A DNA stretch of 64,000 bases from Purshia tridentata (GCA_003254885.1 QANT01006145.1:1-64000), one strand, 5' to 3'. Counted from the first letter of the stretch, positions 1 to 12,587 are shown. Made by a program: numbers and translations. Notes: generated by a model from the letters alone, not told the origin.

Positions 1-222
1 TTAGTAAACACGTTTATGAGAATCACATTTATTTTTATTCCCATTCCTGACAGTTAGTAAACACGTTAATAAGAATGCTCATTCCGATTCCTACTCACTC
101 CGATTCCTGCTCACTCCAATTCCTGCTCACTCTGATTCCTGCTCACTCCGATTCCTGCTCACTCCGATTCCTGCTCACTCCGATTCTTACTCATTCCGAT
201 TCTAGTTTAGTAAACATGCCCT
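1..222. repeat. 16-bp minisatellite with flanking TTAGTAAACA motifs
   Basis: From about 81 to 205 a 16-bp unit close to CTCACTCCGATTCCTG is repeated roughly seven times with a few substitutions. The motif TTAGTAAACACG occurs before the array at 1 and at 53, and a related TTTAGTAAACATG follows at about 207. The open frame through the array is only repeat-encoded Ser/Leu/Thr and is not a gene. The stretch 223-570 holds nothing recognisable apart from what is probably an intron end of the PAP gene. Confidence 0.75.
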
Positions 223-570
223 TATTTCCTTGTCCTTGTTATTGGTGTTGTAATCATTTTCAAGGCATTGTGTAATAAAGAGTGATACGAATGCCCAATA
301 CATTCACTAAACATAATTCTTTAGAGACAAATACAGAGAGAGAGCAATGAAAAACAAAACCCATCTTTGAGAACAATAGAGGATTCCAATATGGTGGGTT
401 GTTTCATCTGATGGGCAGTGAGTTTACTTTGTATCTTGGTATTGAACAAAACAAAATCCACTCACAGTCACAGTCACTGCTGTGTTTGCTTTGCTTTGCT
501 TAGCAAGTTTTGATCTGGCTCTGGTTCTTGCATTTCTGATTGGCTATCCAACCTGACCTGTGTGCAACAG

Positions 571-2268
571 GAGATAACATTTATGGATTTGATGCCACTG
601 AAGCTGCTAAATCTTTGGATGCGGCATTTGCTCCGGCAATCTCGTCCAACATCCCATGGGCAGCTGTTTTGGGGAACCATGACCAGGAATCCGACCTCTC
701 AAGAGAAGGGGTCATGAAACACATAGTTGGGTACAAAAGCACTCTGTCTCAACTCAATCCTTCGGAACAAGATGTTATTGATGGTTTTGGGAATTATAAC
801 CTTGAGGTCAGTGGAGTTCAGGGCTCTGGTTTTGAAAACAAATCGGTTCTCAATCTCTACTTCCTTGACAGTGGAGATTATTCCACGGTTCCCTCCATTG
901 CTGGCTACGGTTGGATCAAACCCTCCCAGCAATTTTGGTTCCAACGCACTTCTGCAAAGCTTCGGGTACTAACCTCACTGTTTCAATCACTGGTTTTGTT
1001 TTTTCGACAACATTTACTTTCACAAGTCGTTTCTATTTTCTACCAATCCATGTTGAGCAAGTAGTTTGATTTCTAATTAGTTCTGATGGCACAGTTAATG
1101 AAATTATTCCATTTACCCTGCAGAAAGCATACATGAACAAGCCACAGGCCCAGAAAGCACCTGCACCAGGGCTTGCTTACTTTCACATACCACTACCCGA
1201 ATTTGCTAGTTTTGACTCCTCAAACTTCACAGGTGTGAGGCAGGAAGGCATTAGCTCTGCTTCTGTGAACTCTGGCTTCTTCACAACCTTGGTCGAAGCA
1301 GGGGATGTGAAGGCAGCTTTCACAGGCCATGATCACCTCAATGACTTCTGTGGGGAGCTAACTGGCATAAACCTTTGTTATGCTGGAGGATTTGGATACC
1401 ATGCTTATGGGAAGGCTGGATGGGACAGGAGAGCAAGGGTGGTGGTAGCAACCTTAGAGAAAACACGAAGGGGAGGTTGGGGAGCAGTCAAGTCAATCAA
1501 AACATGGAAGCGCCTTGATGATCAGCACCTCACTGCTATTGATGGTCAGGTTCTCTGGAGCAAGAGCTCTGCGGGTATGTCTTCCCTAAAGTACCAGGAA
1601 ATGTTTCAGTGCCCTATTCCTAGCTCATTTTAGATATTGATAAGTGGTCTTCCAGGTCTTAAAATAATTAAATAAAAAGTAGTCTTGTAAGAACATATAA
1701 ATGATGGAATCTATATTTTATGAGACGGCAACTAGACATAAAAATAAAATGCCCGAATCTTTGTTATGTGTGCATAAGATAGGGATGTAAGGACAACCTT
1801 GTGGCATAGAGTCCGGGGAGTCGGTGACTAAATACTCATTTGCATCCATGCAGATTGTTTACTTGATCAATCAATCCATGGATTATTTTAGATGTATATC
1901 GGGTACATTCTTCCACTTCTCTATTGGATTCAATGTGTTGATCACAGGCCATCGCTGCTTGCTGCTAAGCTCTGTTGGTTGTAATGCCATATACACACTT
2001 ACAGGTTCGAGTCTCCTCATATATTTTTAGACAATCTTTGCCAAACATCTCCCAGTTTAGCCCCCAAAATGAGAAAAGAGAAACCAGATATGAAACATTC
2101 TACCTTGAATTATTGATAATGGTGATTTGTGTTAAATATATACTCCTTGTTAGAAAGGTCAAAATGCATTGGTATTTCCCACAATATGTCACATGTCTCC
2201 TCTCATTTCCTTATTTCGGTCTGTATTCAACAGGTACACGTAGAAAGAAACACATTGGTGGTATGTGA
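571..2268 (+). CDS. PAP29: Purple acid phosphatase PAP29-like, 5' partial
   Basis: Metallophosphatase of the plant low-molecular-weight PAP group (PAP14/28/29, named 'probable inactive' in Arabidopsis), expected to be secreted or vacuolar. Exons read: 571-965, 1124-1574 and 2234-2268, all with GT/AG borders and in frame. Visible metal-site blocks are GDNIYG at the start of the first exon, GNHDQ, the FHIPLPEF block and TGHDH. The last exon adds only TRRKKHIGGM and a stop, so the longer open frame running past 1574 is intron read-through. The exon with the N-terminus and first metal block is not seen; the 571 boundary follows a clear acceptor (tgcaacag), so it lies upstream of the window or was lost. 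Family proteins are about 390 residues and about 290 are present here. Assignment to PAP29 rather than PAP28 or PAP14 is from remembered similarity. Confidence 0.85.
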
Positions 2269-3108
2269 GCGATGAGCATATGCAACACAGTATTTAGGGA
2301 GAGTTGATAGGCAAGAAAGTGGGCAGGAGAAAGTTGTGAAACTAGTCCTATGGGGAAATTTTCATATGTTTTGTTGTAACTTGACAGAATAAATGAAATT
2401 GATTTATGGAAGGAGATAATGTAGTAAATAATTGTATGCTTGTAACAGCATTTTCAAATATGGTAAGCAGGAGTCAATAAAATATAACTTTGTAATTGGA
2501 AGTTTTAACAAAGAGCCCTTTGATGATGTAAGAAAGGCGGCTGTTATTTACCAAAAGAGAGGGGGAAAAAAAAACCAGGTTGGTTGCCATTTCTAAATAG
2601 TTTATATACCATTTCGCATACATCTGTGTCAAATTTTGAGGTGCGGAGAAGCAGACCATATTTGATCATTTAAGGAAATTGAGGAACATTTGAAATATGC
2701 TAGGTTAATACCATTTGAAATATAATCCCATTCAAAAGGTTTGCAAATGTATTATTCCATCTACTTAATCAGTGACCTATAGATGGATATTGAGGAAGGC
2801 ACGATACAGAAAAGAAAACTAATCCATCATAGTAAGTTAGTAACATCGTTCAAAGATTGCAGAAAGCACTTTCAAACTCAATTCTATTTCAAAATTTTGA
2901 AGAAAATAAATATGCTAATATTTCAGTTCCATTTCACTTCTAGCCATTTGAACTACATCAAATATGATTTCAAGGATAGGCCAAAATGGCACCTTAATAG
3001 ACTATACAACACTTGGGCCTTCAAATTCTCGTTTCACAAACATAATGACCTGAAAGTCGCAACAGGTTCGAGTTCGACTATTCTCGAACTGACAAGAAGA
3101 AATTCTTT
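2269..3108. other. Intergenic, PAP 3' flank to PPR 3' end
   Basis: AT-rich sequence between the PAP stop and the converging PPR gene. It should hold the 3' UTRs of both. Open frames on either strand have no recognisable protein features, and no repeat family or RNA gene is seen. Confidence 0.6.
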
Positions 3109-5487
3109 TCAAGGGCTATCATCCTTATTACGTATGATTGATGCCTTTTGGTACCTCAATTTCTCAATCTCCTTTCCCAGAAAATCCAAAGTGGTGTCAG
3201 TGACATGGTTTGGGGAGCATCCTGCATCCAGCATCATTTTCAAAAACTTATATGCATCTTTTAGTCGACCTGCTTTACTATGAACTTCGATGAGTGTATT
3301 AAAAGTGACAACATCAGGATTTATTCCACTACTCTTCATCTGCTCAAAGAGCTTGTTCACTTCGTCAATCCGGTTAGCCTTCCCTAGCGCATTGATCAAG
3401 GTGTTGTACATAACTACGTCAAGATAACCACCCTGCTTCATCAGCTTATCCAGAACACAACTGGCTAGATCTGCTCTTCCCATCTTCCCCAAGCCTTGAA
3501 TGATCACATTGTATGTTGCTATGTCTGTGGGGCAAACCTTTTCTCCCATTTCACTGAGCACACCCCATGCCTCATTGAAGTAGCCCTTCTTAACAAACGA
3601 ACTCATCATGGAATTATAAGTGTAACTCACAGGATTTGCACCCATATCACTGAAAATCTCAAACAATTTGCAAGCTACACTCAGCTTTCCCTTGGCCAAG
3701 AATATAGACAAGAAGGTATTTACCATATCAATATCAAAAGAGTCTGCCCCTTTGGCTTGAACTCGTTGCCCCCTAGACGGTGAAAACTGCTGAGAGGAGT
3801 GGTCAATGGACTTCAGTTGATTAGCCAACTGATCCATATATGGAGATGATGACCACTGATCAGTATCAGTTGACAATTTCTCATCATCTTTGACCCCAGC
3901 ATCATCCGAATCAAGCTCTGCATTTGTTGTTGAGTCAGAAGAATTTATTAAGCTCATAATCTCGCTCAAGTCGCCTTTACTTGGGAACAATGGTGTATAG
4001 TCCTTTCTATTTCTTTGCGGATTTTTCATTGAAGCCTCCATATCAGCTGTCCATTTAAGAACACTTGGCACCAGATTACCATCCCTAATATGCTTCAAGA
4101 GCTTGTCTGTCCAATCCCACCGACCTTGCTTATAAAGCCCAATCAAGAGTGATGATATAGTAACTAAATCAACAGAAAAGCCTCTCCTTTCCATTTCTCC
4201 CACCAATTCAAGCCCTTCCTCAAGCAGATCCTCCCTACAAAGTTGCAGCACAACAATGCTATACGTAACACCATCCACAAACTGACCCTTCTTCTTTAAG
4301 TCACAAAATAGAGTGTAAGCAGCCTCAGCCCTTCCATTCCTAAATAAACCATCAATCAAGATGTTATAAGTCCAGGTTGAGGCTCTCCCTCCAGAATGAA
4401 CCATTTTCTCAAATAGCTGACAGCCTTCATTAACCTTCCTTGCCTTGAACAACCCATCTAGGAGAGAATTATAAACAATAGTATCCGGGCAATATCCATT
4501 GTTCTGCATTTCACTAAAAATCTTGGTGGCATCGTCTATCCGGTAGGATTTACAACACCCTTGAATAAGAATCCGGTATGTAATGGAATCAGGCTCGTGG
4601 CCGGAGCACTTCAATTCCTCCCACACAATCAGTGCATCAGTCACCTTCCCAACCAAACAGAGCACATGAATGAGGCTATTATAGGTAGACAAATCCGGAC
4701 CCACTGAGTCCAAATTAGAGTCTTTCATCTCTTTGAACAGGCTTAGGCTAGTACCCAGATCACCCCAACACCCAAATGCATGAATACAAATATTATAACC
4801 CCAAATGTCCATCTCAAACCCCCTAGTCTCTCTAAGCTTATCAAACACTTGCTTAAACTCTACCCTCATGTCAGCTTTTCTAAGAGCAACCAGCACCTCA
4901 TTACAGGCAATTGAACTGGGCAATTGGGATAATGAGCTTGCTCCCAGAAGCTTAACCAAAATAGACATGGCCAAACCCACCTGGGCTTTCCTAACCAGAG
5001 CGATTAAAACCGCGTTATACATATCCATATTCAAACTAGCACCAACATCTTCCATAATGTCCAAAATCTGAAGCGCATAGTCAAACTTACCGGAGCGAAT
5101 AAAGGCGTCGAGCAAGGCCTTGAAGGTCGAGGAATCGATGACGACCCCATCTTGTTTCATGGAGTGGAGCAGAGGCGGGACCTCGTGAAGGAAGCCAGCG
5201 CGGGAGGCGGTGCGGAGGATGAGGGAGTAGGCGCGCGGCGAGTGTTTGTGAGAATGCGCGAGAGAGCACCATTTGAAGAAGTCGAGCTTCTTGGAGGGGT
5301 GGAGGGAGTGGGCGGTGAGGATTTGGAGGAGGATAGAATCGGAGAGTGGGAGGGTGTGGGGGAGGTTGCGAGTGCCGGAGGTCGCGAGAGTCTTGGTGAT
5401 GGAGGCCACCAGGAGTATGTCTCCCAGTTCAGAACAAGAAGCGCTCTGTTGTCCTTTCACCACCACCAACCGCCTTCCATGGCGCAT
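3109..5487 (-). CDS. P-class pentatricopeptide repeat protein (At4g01570-like)
   Basis: Intronless frame of 792 codons. PPR proteins bind organelle RNA and act in its processing, stability or translation. After about 85 residues without repeats, 35-residue helical-hairpin repeats run along the protein with the usual signatures (TYNSLIHVLC, TYRILIQGCC, VYNSLLDGLFK, TYNILIDGLF, MYNTLINALGK, TFNTLIEVHSK). No E, DYW or SMR domain follows, so it is P-class. A Ser/Asp-rich linker without repeats (about residues 480-590, e.g. DSDDAGVKDDEKLSTDTDQW) splits the array in two, which fits my memory of At4g01570. The N-terminus is basic and Ser/Ala-rich, as expected for an organelle transit peptide, but the organelle cannot be chosen. 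Intronless structure is normal for plant PPR genes. The 3' end faces the PAP gene. Confidence 0.92.
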   Translation of the reverse strand: MRHGRRLVVVKGQQSASCSELGDILLVASITKTLATSGTRNLPHTLPLSDSILLQILTAHSLHPSKKLDFFKWCSLAHSHKHSPRAYSLILRTASRAGFLHEVPPLLHSMKQDGVVIDSSTFKALLDAFIRSGKFDYALQILDIMEDVGASLNMDMYNAVLIALVRKAQVGLAMSILVKLLGASSLSQLPSSIACNEVLVALRKADMRVEFKQVFDKLRETRGFEMDIWGYNICIHAFGCWGDLGTSLSLFKEMKDSNLDSVGPDLSTYNSLIHVLCLVGKVTDALIVWEELKCSGHEPDSITYRILIQGCCKSYRIDDATKIFSEMQNNGYCPDTIVYNSLLDGLFKARKVNEGCQLFEKMVHSGGRASTWTYNILIDGLFRNGRAEAAYTLFCDLKKKGQFVDGVTYSIVVLQLCREDLLEEGLELVGEMERRGFSVDLVTISSLLIGLYKQGRWDWTDKLLKHIRDGNLVPSVLKWTADMEASMKNPQRNRKDYTPLFPSKGDLSEIMSLINSSDSTTNAELDSDDAGVKDDEKLSTDTDQWSSSPYMDQLANQLKSIDHSSQQFSPSRGQRVQAKGADSFDIDMVNTFLSIFLAKGKLSVACKLFEIFSDMGANPVSYTYNSMMSSFVKKGYFNEAWGVLSEMGEKVCPTDIATYNVIIQGLGKMGRADLASCVLDKLMKQGGYLDVVMYNTLINALGKANRIDEVNKLFEQMKSSGINPDVVTFNTLIEVHSKAGRLKDAYKFLKMMLDAGCSPNHVTDTTLDFLGKEIEKLRYQKASIIRNKDDSP

Positions 5488-6342
5488 TGCATTTCCACAA
5501 ACATAAAGACTGGATTTTTGACCAACCTACGCAGAAACACATCCAAGTATTAACTTGTTTATGCTTTTTACTTTAGTTGGGCTCTACTTGGTAACAGTCG
5601 GTGTGTTTTGGTTGCTTGGGCCTATTCGTTTGATGGATTAGTTTTTTTTTTTTTTTGGGAGGAAATTTGATATGTCAGTTGAAGATTTTGTTCCGATTAT
5701 GACAATTTTCAACAGGTGTTTGTTATGGGTCTTATGACGCGTTAAACAACTGATCAGCATTTTTTATTTAAAGGTAATTGACTGTTTTTATTGGCGTTGC
5801 ATTTAGCAAGAACCATTAGCTTTATATATGTTGGCCACCCACAATTAGATCTTCTTCTCAGATTAGACATATTGTTCTTCTACACAATGCATGCAACAGT
5901 AATGAATAATACATTTGTCTTCCAAATACACCATTTAAAAGGAAGTATTAGATACCATTATGACGAAATAAGCCAGCATATCTGGCCACCACATTCTGAA
6001 GATGCCATGAATTGCCAAAAAGAAAAGATAAAGGAACTAGAGAGTGGCATGAAAAATACTCTTGTGCACCTATTTATAATTGATGAATATATACATATGA
6101 AAATGAAAACTCAGAATTGATTATTTGTATCTGAGGTCATAGATGGTGATGCACTAATAATAGGAATATAGGAGCTTGGTAATTGATTCCGTGCTTAACT
6201 TTATGACAAAATACAGTAAACAGACATCAAAAAGGGATGAATAAAGTTATAAAAAATTGCATGTTGATTGCATAAAGTGTTTGTAATGATGCCAAGCATT
6301 TAACCCTGTCTATCCCTAAATTTGGGGGGGTAGCTGCTCTCC
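5488..6342. other. Intergenic between divergent PPR and WAT1-type genes
   Basis: AT-rich spacer between two divergently transcribed genes, so it carries both promoters. A T-run lies at 5642-5657. The 109-codon frame at 5791 has no recognisable domain and begins at a non-canonical start. No transposon is seen. Confidence 0.55.
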
Positions 6343-6352
6343 TATATATATA
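6343..6352 (+). promoter_or_regulatory. TATA box of the WAT1-type gene
   Basis: TATATATATA lies 68-77 bp upstream of the ATG at 6420, a normal plant TATA-to-ATG spacing. This is position evidence only. Confidence 0.45.
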
Positions 6353-6419
6353 GCCACAATGAGTCTAATTATTATGTTTTGATTCACAAGATTTAGAGTT
6401 ATATAATATATTGTTAGGG

Positions 6420-8283
6420 ATGAATTGCTGTGGACAATGGAAGCCTGTTGCTGTCATGGTGGTCATTAACCTTGCTTTCGCCATAGTAAATGTCCTTCTT
6501 AAGAAGACTCTGGATGAAGGAGTGAACCGTTTGATAATTGTTACTTATAGGCACACAATTTCTGCTATTTTCTTGACACCCATTGCCTTCTTTTGGGAAA
6601 GGTAAGACTTATGCTTAACCCTTCATCATCTTAACAATGGGGTATGTGCCGCTTAGACTAATATATCATTTGCTATTGGTCTATGGGTGATGCTAGATGT
6701 ATCATAACTGCTTACGAGAGCTAAAACTTAAGGTCTTATGTAAATCTCATCTTTGTGAAAGATGTGATTAGTAAATATGGTACAAATAGTTTTCTTCTAG
6801 TATTAAGTATATAGGCAACTTCCTTGCAGGAAAAGTAGGCCTGAACTTACAGCTCGCATCTTATGCCAACTTTTCTTCAGTGCTCTAATTGGGTTAGTGA
6901 TGAATGATGATAACATTGTCAATTGATAATTCTTTGGTTTTTCTTCATTTTATATATCTTATCATGCGTTGAGAATCTAATTGGCAAATACTTATGTCTT
7001 TTGACTTTCAGGGTAACCTTCTCACAATACTTGTTCCTTCTTGGACTTCAGTACACCTCTGCTACATATTCCTGCGCATTTATCAACATGGTGCCTGTTT
7101 ACACCTTCATATTGGCACTACCATTTGGGTAAGTATAAAGATAAGTGAATCAATCACTTCTGATTAACTATTGACTGAAACCACAGTAATTGTAACTTTA
7201 ATATTGAACTTTTTACAGTCTAGAGACAGTGAACATAAAGACCAAGGGTGGCAGAGCTAAGATCTTAGGTGCACTGATATGTATTGGTGGAGCTCTGTCA
7301 TTGACCTTATACAAAGGAATGCCACTGACCAACCAACATTCAGAAACCACAGCCCAAATGCAAAACCATGCTAATACAATGACTTCAGCTAAGAAGACAG
7401 AGAGGTGGGCTATTGGTTCAGTGCTTTTGGGAGCAGGCTGCTTCTTGTGGTCCTCATGGTTTCTTATACAAGCAAAGATTGGCAAGAGCTACCCATATCA
7501 GTATTCTAGCACAGCTATTTTGTCCTTCTTTGGTGCCATTCAATCAGCCATTCTGTGCTTGATCACTGAGAGGAGCATCACCATGTCAATGTGGATTCTG
7601 AAGGGAGAGCTAGAGATATTAAGTGTCATATATGCTGTGAGTAGCTTTCTGTGTTATGTTAGATTTCATTCAGTAATGTTTGGTCCACATATCTTTGAAA
7701 CTATAGATTTTTCATGTGGGTTGTTGACACAGGGAATAGTGGGTTCAGGCTTGTGCTATGTAGGGATGTCATGGTGTGTGAACCAAAAGGATGCACTCTT
7801 CACAGCAGCATTCACCCCCAGCATGCAGATATTTGTGGCTATGTTCGACTTCTCTATGTTGCATGAACAAATTTATCTTGGAAGGTTGACTCAATTATAT
7901 ATTCTCGTATACATAGCATATATATGCGTAATTAATATTTTCTTATAGAATACATATCATGTTAGATTGTCAGATTGTTAATTTGAATACACTCATTTAA
8001 AAAAGAATTTGCCTGGTTTATATTGACAATACAGTAATATAGCATGTTAGATTGTTTGACAAAAGAACATTTCTCAATATATGATTTTGACGATCATCCA
8101 ATTATTCTGTTGCTAACTTTGGCTTTATTGACCAGCGTGTTAGGATCTATCCTAGTCATAATTGGCACGTATATTCTACTGTGGGGTAAAAGCAATGATG
8201 CAAAGGAAACAGTGATCAAGCAGACACAAGCAGCAGAAGATGATAAAAGAGAATGGTCCAATGCCACAAGTCATGCCCATTGA
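6420..8283 (+). CDS. WAT1-related (nodulin MtN21/EamA) transporter
   Basis: Drug/metabolite-type carrier of the UMAMIT/WAT1 family, moving amino acids, auxin or related solutes across the plasma membrane or tonoplast. Six exons: 6420-6601, 6830-6892, 7012-7128, 7219-7636, 7733-7884 and 8136-8283. Together they give 359 codons plus stop, the usual family length. The true start is ATG 6420 (MNCCGQWKPVAVMVVINLAF); the frame opens 9 bp earlier only at TTG. Two EamA halves are visible: the first with VTFSQYLFLLGLQYTSATYS and AFINMVPVYTFILAL, the second starting near WAIGSVLLGAGCFLWSSWFL and including GLCYVGMSWCVNQKDALFTA. About ten hydrophobic segments end in VLGSILVIIGTYILLWGKSN, followed by a hydrophilic tail. 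The exon pattern is that of the clade of At3g28050 and At5g40240, from memory. No lesion is seen. Confidence 0.9.
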
Positions 8284-9662
8284 GATAAACTCAAGATGTA
8301 CTTGAACAAATTGCCTTTCGTTCTTTTACTCCCTACCCCTACTTACCTGCAGCCTCTTCTCTGTAATGTTAGCAACTATAGTTTAAAGTTTCTACCACAA
8401 TGATCAGATCAAATGTTGAAAGCAATCACTATTCACTAACCAATTGAAATAAGAAGCAGAATTTTGCAATCTGTGAACGCTCTGGCTTAAATATTTTGTT
8501 AGTGCAGAGGTTGTCGGATTGCTCTGTAGAATATGTACCTGCTATACAAACTCTTACCAAAACCACTATTCAAAAGGGAATTATATGCTGCCCTTTGGTA
8601 AATGCATAAGAAAGTTATGTGCTTTTACTATGTCAAATTCCCTACATAATGTTCATATGGTGTACACTGCAGTAGCTTTTCATATTGAGCAACTGCTAAG
8701 TGCTTTACTTGGACCTCTCCTTTGGCTCTTGGCAGTCATTGTCATAACAGTTAAATGTATAGGTTAATGAAGGTCATGCTTCATTAAAACCCCATAGAAG
8801 AAATATGAGTGATCTTTACAAAGTTGAAATAGAGACAACCCAATCATATTTGACTGGAAGATTTTAACTACAATCATTTACGTGCGCATGAACGATTTTC
8901 AACTATTGATGTATGTGAATCTCACTATAATTCTTATATATATAAACAACCAACAATGGTTAATGTGCAAGCGTCAATCAAAAATAAACCGCTTTTTTTT
9001 TTTTGGGTACTCAAACCCACAATTGTGATATAAATACCCAAAAATAATATGCATGCAAATTAAATATTAAAAAAAAAAAACTTGTACTTAATGAGTAAAG
9101 TTACTTAGTGGTCTCTTAAATGTATAATAATTTTAATAAAGATATCATTTCATTAAAAAAAAGATATATTGGAGCTTTTTTTTTTTTTGCCATGAAAATA
9201 TTGGAGCTTTATTCAATAGTGCTTGTGCAATACGTGGTAGTATTAAAAAATTCAGTAAAAATAATTACTCCAACTTCAATAAACTATTAACCATTAATCA
9301 GACTTATGTACAAAAAACAGTTGAGTGTATTTCAGTCACATATTGATCTTAGATGATAGGTGATAATAGTTTATCTTGATTCTAAATTTGTTTAACTGTA
9401 AATAGAGATAATAATGCTAGAAATAGAAATAATAAAACTATTTATATACTTTATACCAGTATACCACTAGAGAAGAAAATATGAAAAATGAAAAAAGGGT
9501 AAAACCGTAACAACCCAATTCCAGCAAAAACAAATTACAAAATATAAAATAAAGAGTGAAATAAACCCTAATGGTTAGTACTGTACTCATACAAAAACCC
9601 TAATTTCAGGCAGAGAAAGGTGATCTGAGTTTGGTGTGGTGTCGACTGAGCAATTTGGGAAA
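8284..9662. other. Intergenic, WAT1-type gene to RPF1
   Basis: 3' flank of the transporter and promoter of RPF1. The sequence is AT-rich with several poly-A/T runs (8993-9004, 9069-9080, 9177-9188). The pyrimidine-rich AAACCCTAAT at about 9595 just upstream of the RPF1 start is a telo-box-like motif typical of plant ribosome-biogenesis promoters; a second AAACCCTAA lies at about 9563. No protein or repeat family is recognised. Confidence 0.5.
9563..9603 (+). promoter_or_regulatory. Two telo-box-like AAACCCTAA motifs before RPF1
   Basis: AAACCCTAA occurs at about 9563-9572 and again at about 9595-9603, 60-100 bp upstream of the RPF1 ATG. Telo boxes are a known plant cis-element of genes for ribosomal proteins and ribosome assembly factors, which suits this gene. 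That they are functional here is inference. Confidence 0.5.
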
Positions 9663-12308
9663 ATGGCGGGTGATAAGAGGAAGAGAAGCGAAAGCGAAGG
9701 GGGAGGAGGAGAAGAGGAATCGAACCCAGTGGAGAAGAAGAGGCAGATACTGCCGTCGATGATAAAGAACAAGGACAAGAGGTCGGCGGTGCACGCCAAG
9801 CTCAAGGAGCAGAAGAAGCTCGAGAAGCGCAAGAAGGTCAAAGCTCGCGACGCCGCCGAGAAGCGCGCGCTCGAGCTAGGCGAGGAGGTCCTAATTCCTT
9901 TCCCACTTCTCCTCCATTACTGCCTTTAATTTAATTTGGGTTAAATTAGTTTGATTAGCTGATTTTTTTTACTAATTGCCCTGCGTAGCCTCCGGCGAAG
10001 AAGGTCCCTAAGACGATTGAGAACACCAGGGAGGCTGATGAGACTGTTTGTAAGCCAGACGACGAAGAGGTATACTTTACAATGCAGCAAACGTGAAACT
10101 ATTTTTTTGGACATGAAAGTGAAAATATTATTTGCTTAATTAGAGCTTTGTGGTGTTTTCAATTTCAGCTTTTTGCTGCAAATGATGCCGATGAATTTAG
10201 TTCGATTTTAAAGCGCGAGTCTAAGCCGAAGATATTGATCACCACTTGCCGTTTCAATTCTTCTGTAAGTACTGTCCTTCAACCCCTTCTTTTATAGCTA
10301 ATTTTCTTTGGTTATGGAGATCTTGGGTTTATGCTCTTTTTTTGTTGGTTTGCAGAGGGGGCCTGCTTTTATAGAGGAACTACTTTCGGTGATCCCAAAT
10401 GCACACTACTATAAAAGAGGAACCTATGACTTGAAAAAGGTGCTTGTTTTATTCGTTCCCTTTTTGATATAGCATTTATGAAGTTCAAAAAATTGATATA
10501 TGCTTCTTTTTTTCTTTGGTGACAGATTGTAGAATATGCAAATAATAAGGAATTCACTTCTCTAATTGTTGTGCACACCAATCGCAGGGAACCTGGTTGG
10601 TCCTGCCTCTTTCTGAAGGATCCTATAGAATTCGTTTGTGTTAATATTTGCTCTCTCAGGCTTTCTTTCTTATGTCTTTTATCTTAGATTGTTAATATTT
10701 AGATTTTACTCATTTTGTAGATGCTCTCCTAATAATTGGCTTACCTAATGGACCTACTGCACATTTTAAGCTCTCAAAGCTTGTTTTACGAAAGGAAATC
10801 AAGGTTTGTTGCTTTCTGTTTTTTGTGTCAAGACAATACCATCCTTCCATGCAAGCCACTGTTTTTATGCATATTGCACTGAAGGGTTTTTGTTTTCTTC
10901 AGTGGAGAGTGAAAAGAGGAGACGTAGAAATTTAGAAACTTGTAAACATCCAGAAATAAATCCATCACTGTATCATTTTTTTTCATTCTGCTCTAGTCTC
11001 TTGGATTTTCATTTAACTACTAGTAGATGGTGATTTATGAAGGATTTGTCTCTGTGTTTGTTGTTTTTTTTCCTTATTCTGTTTGATATACCTGCAGAAT
11101 CATGGAAATCCAACCAGTCACGAGCCCGAGCTTGTATTGACCAACTTTACAACACGCCTCGGTCATCGCATTGGAAGGTTGTATTCTTTATCTTATTTGA
11201 AATGTTTCTGAAATTACATGAGATGCATTTTAGTGCTTTCAGCTTCGGATACACCTCATCACATGGTCTTAAGTGAAATGAGTGCACCTTAGTTTTTGTA
11301 TTTATTTCCTGTACAATTAGCTTTAATTGCCTATTGATCTCCATGTCAGGATGAATTAATCAGCCTTTCCCTTCCTAATGGTTTTCTTCATTTACTTGCT
11401 TTCAGATTTATACAGTCACTTTTCCCTCAAGAACCAAACTTTCGTGGTCGGCGAGTTGTAACTTTTCACAACCAGCGAGATTTTATATTCTTCCGGCATC
11501 ATCGGTGTGCCTCCTTAGCATTTTTAAGTTGTTGCAATATGAAAATCTACTACTATTATCTGGAGCTTATGGTTTACTTATGAATAAATTCATTTCCATG
11601 TGTTCAGGTACATTTTTGAATCCAAAGAGACTAAAGAGACCGACTCAAAAAGTAAAAAGACCAAGGATGACAAGGGTGTGAACGCTCCTCCAGAGAAAGT
11701 AATTGCCCGTCTTCAGGTTGGTGTCCATTAATTTTATTTTCTTGCCTGCATATGTTTTTATATATGTTGATTAGTTTGTCCCAGGCCTCACAGAATTTGC
11801 TTCACCACCTGATGTCTTTATGCTTTCTTGTGGTCCCTTATTGTGACCATTGTTGTTCAACTGGAAATGGGAAGGCAAAATATTGACACGGCCTCCATGG
11901 CATGCAGTTTACTAGGATAATGGGAGTGAATAATTTCTGTCTTTTTATAATCCTAGAGACAGTTTTAAATGAGCTTTAGTGTATCTTGTCAGAAACATAT
12001 ACGGTTTATGGATATGAAAATGTTTACATATTGTTTTCATCTTAAACACACAGGAGTGTGGCCCTCGTTTCACCCTTAAATTAATCAGTCTGCAGCATGG
12101 GACCTTTGATACTAAAGGCGGGGAATATGAGTGGGTTCACAAGGTAGTCCACTTATCAATCAATTTGTTTCAGTATATTCACTCATATCTTTTTGGTCTT
12201 AACAAAACATTTCATCATGTCTGTCACTCATCGGTTGCTTATTTTCTTCCCTACCCCTTTTATTCTCAGCCGGAAATGGACACTAGCAGAAGAAGGTTTT
12301 TCTTGTAA
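9663..12308 (+). CDS. RPF1: Ribosome production factor 1, Brix domain protein
   Basis: Nucleolar assembly factor for the 60S subunit; yeast Rpf1 works in 27S pre-rRNA processing. The Arabidopsis match is, from memory, At4g01560 (MEE49). Eleven exons, all GT-AG and in frame: 9663-9887, 9989-10069, 10169-10264, 10356-10439, 10526-10595, 10721-10803, 11098-11177, 11406-11504, 11608-11716, 12054-12143 and 12270-12308. They sum to 351 codons plus stop, the family length. The N-terminus is very basic ([20 protein letters not shown] and KRKKVKAR), a nuclear/nucleolar signal. The Brix fold follows with [68 protein letters not shown] and [19 protein letters not shown]. The C-terminus [12 protein letters not shown] is the conserved Rpf1 ending. 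The start was chosen as the first ATG ([10 protein letters not shown]); a frame opening upstream uses GTG. Confidence 0.95.
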
Positions 12309-12587
12309 CTTGCTTTGGAATATCGATCAAGTATATCTTATGGAAGTGTTTATTGTTGAAGAGTCACTACTCCAAGGCAAGAAGGCAACCGGCCAGGAGA
12401 TTTTTTTTTTTTGGTTTTTTTTTAAAGATCAATTTTGCACTGTTAGATTATTCCTATTGACTTGTAGTAAATTGTTCATTGAATAGTGGAAAAGAATCAG
12501 TTACTGTCGGAAGCTCATATTTCTTTTCATGATTATATGTCATGGCTCCTTGAAAATATATGTTTTCTTCCCATCATTTTCTCATTT

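Noticed and set aside
1575-1633. Continuation of PAP exon 2 to a stop at 1633
   Set aside because: A GT donor at 1575 and a later exon giving the basic TRRKKHIGG ending fit the family better.
1990-2020. Box B-like GGTTCGAGTCTCC in the PAP intron
   Set aside because: No matching box A at the right spacing and no tRNA fold; at most a remnant of a SINE.
2783-3283. 166-codon plus-strand frame overlapping the PPR 3' end
   Set aside because: Starts at a random ATG, has no domain, and its second half is antisense to the PPR coding region.
5791-6120. 109-codon frame in the PPR-WAT1 spacer
   Set aside because: Non-canonical start and no recognisable features; probably chance.
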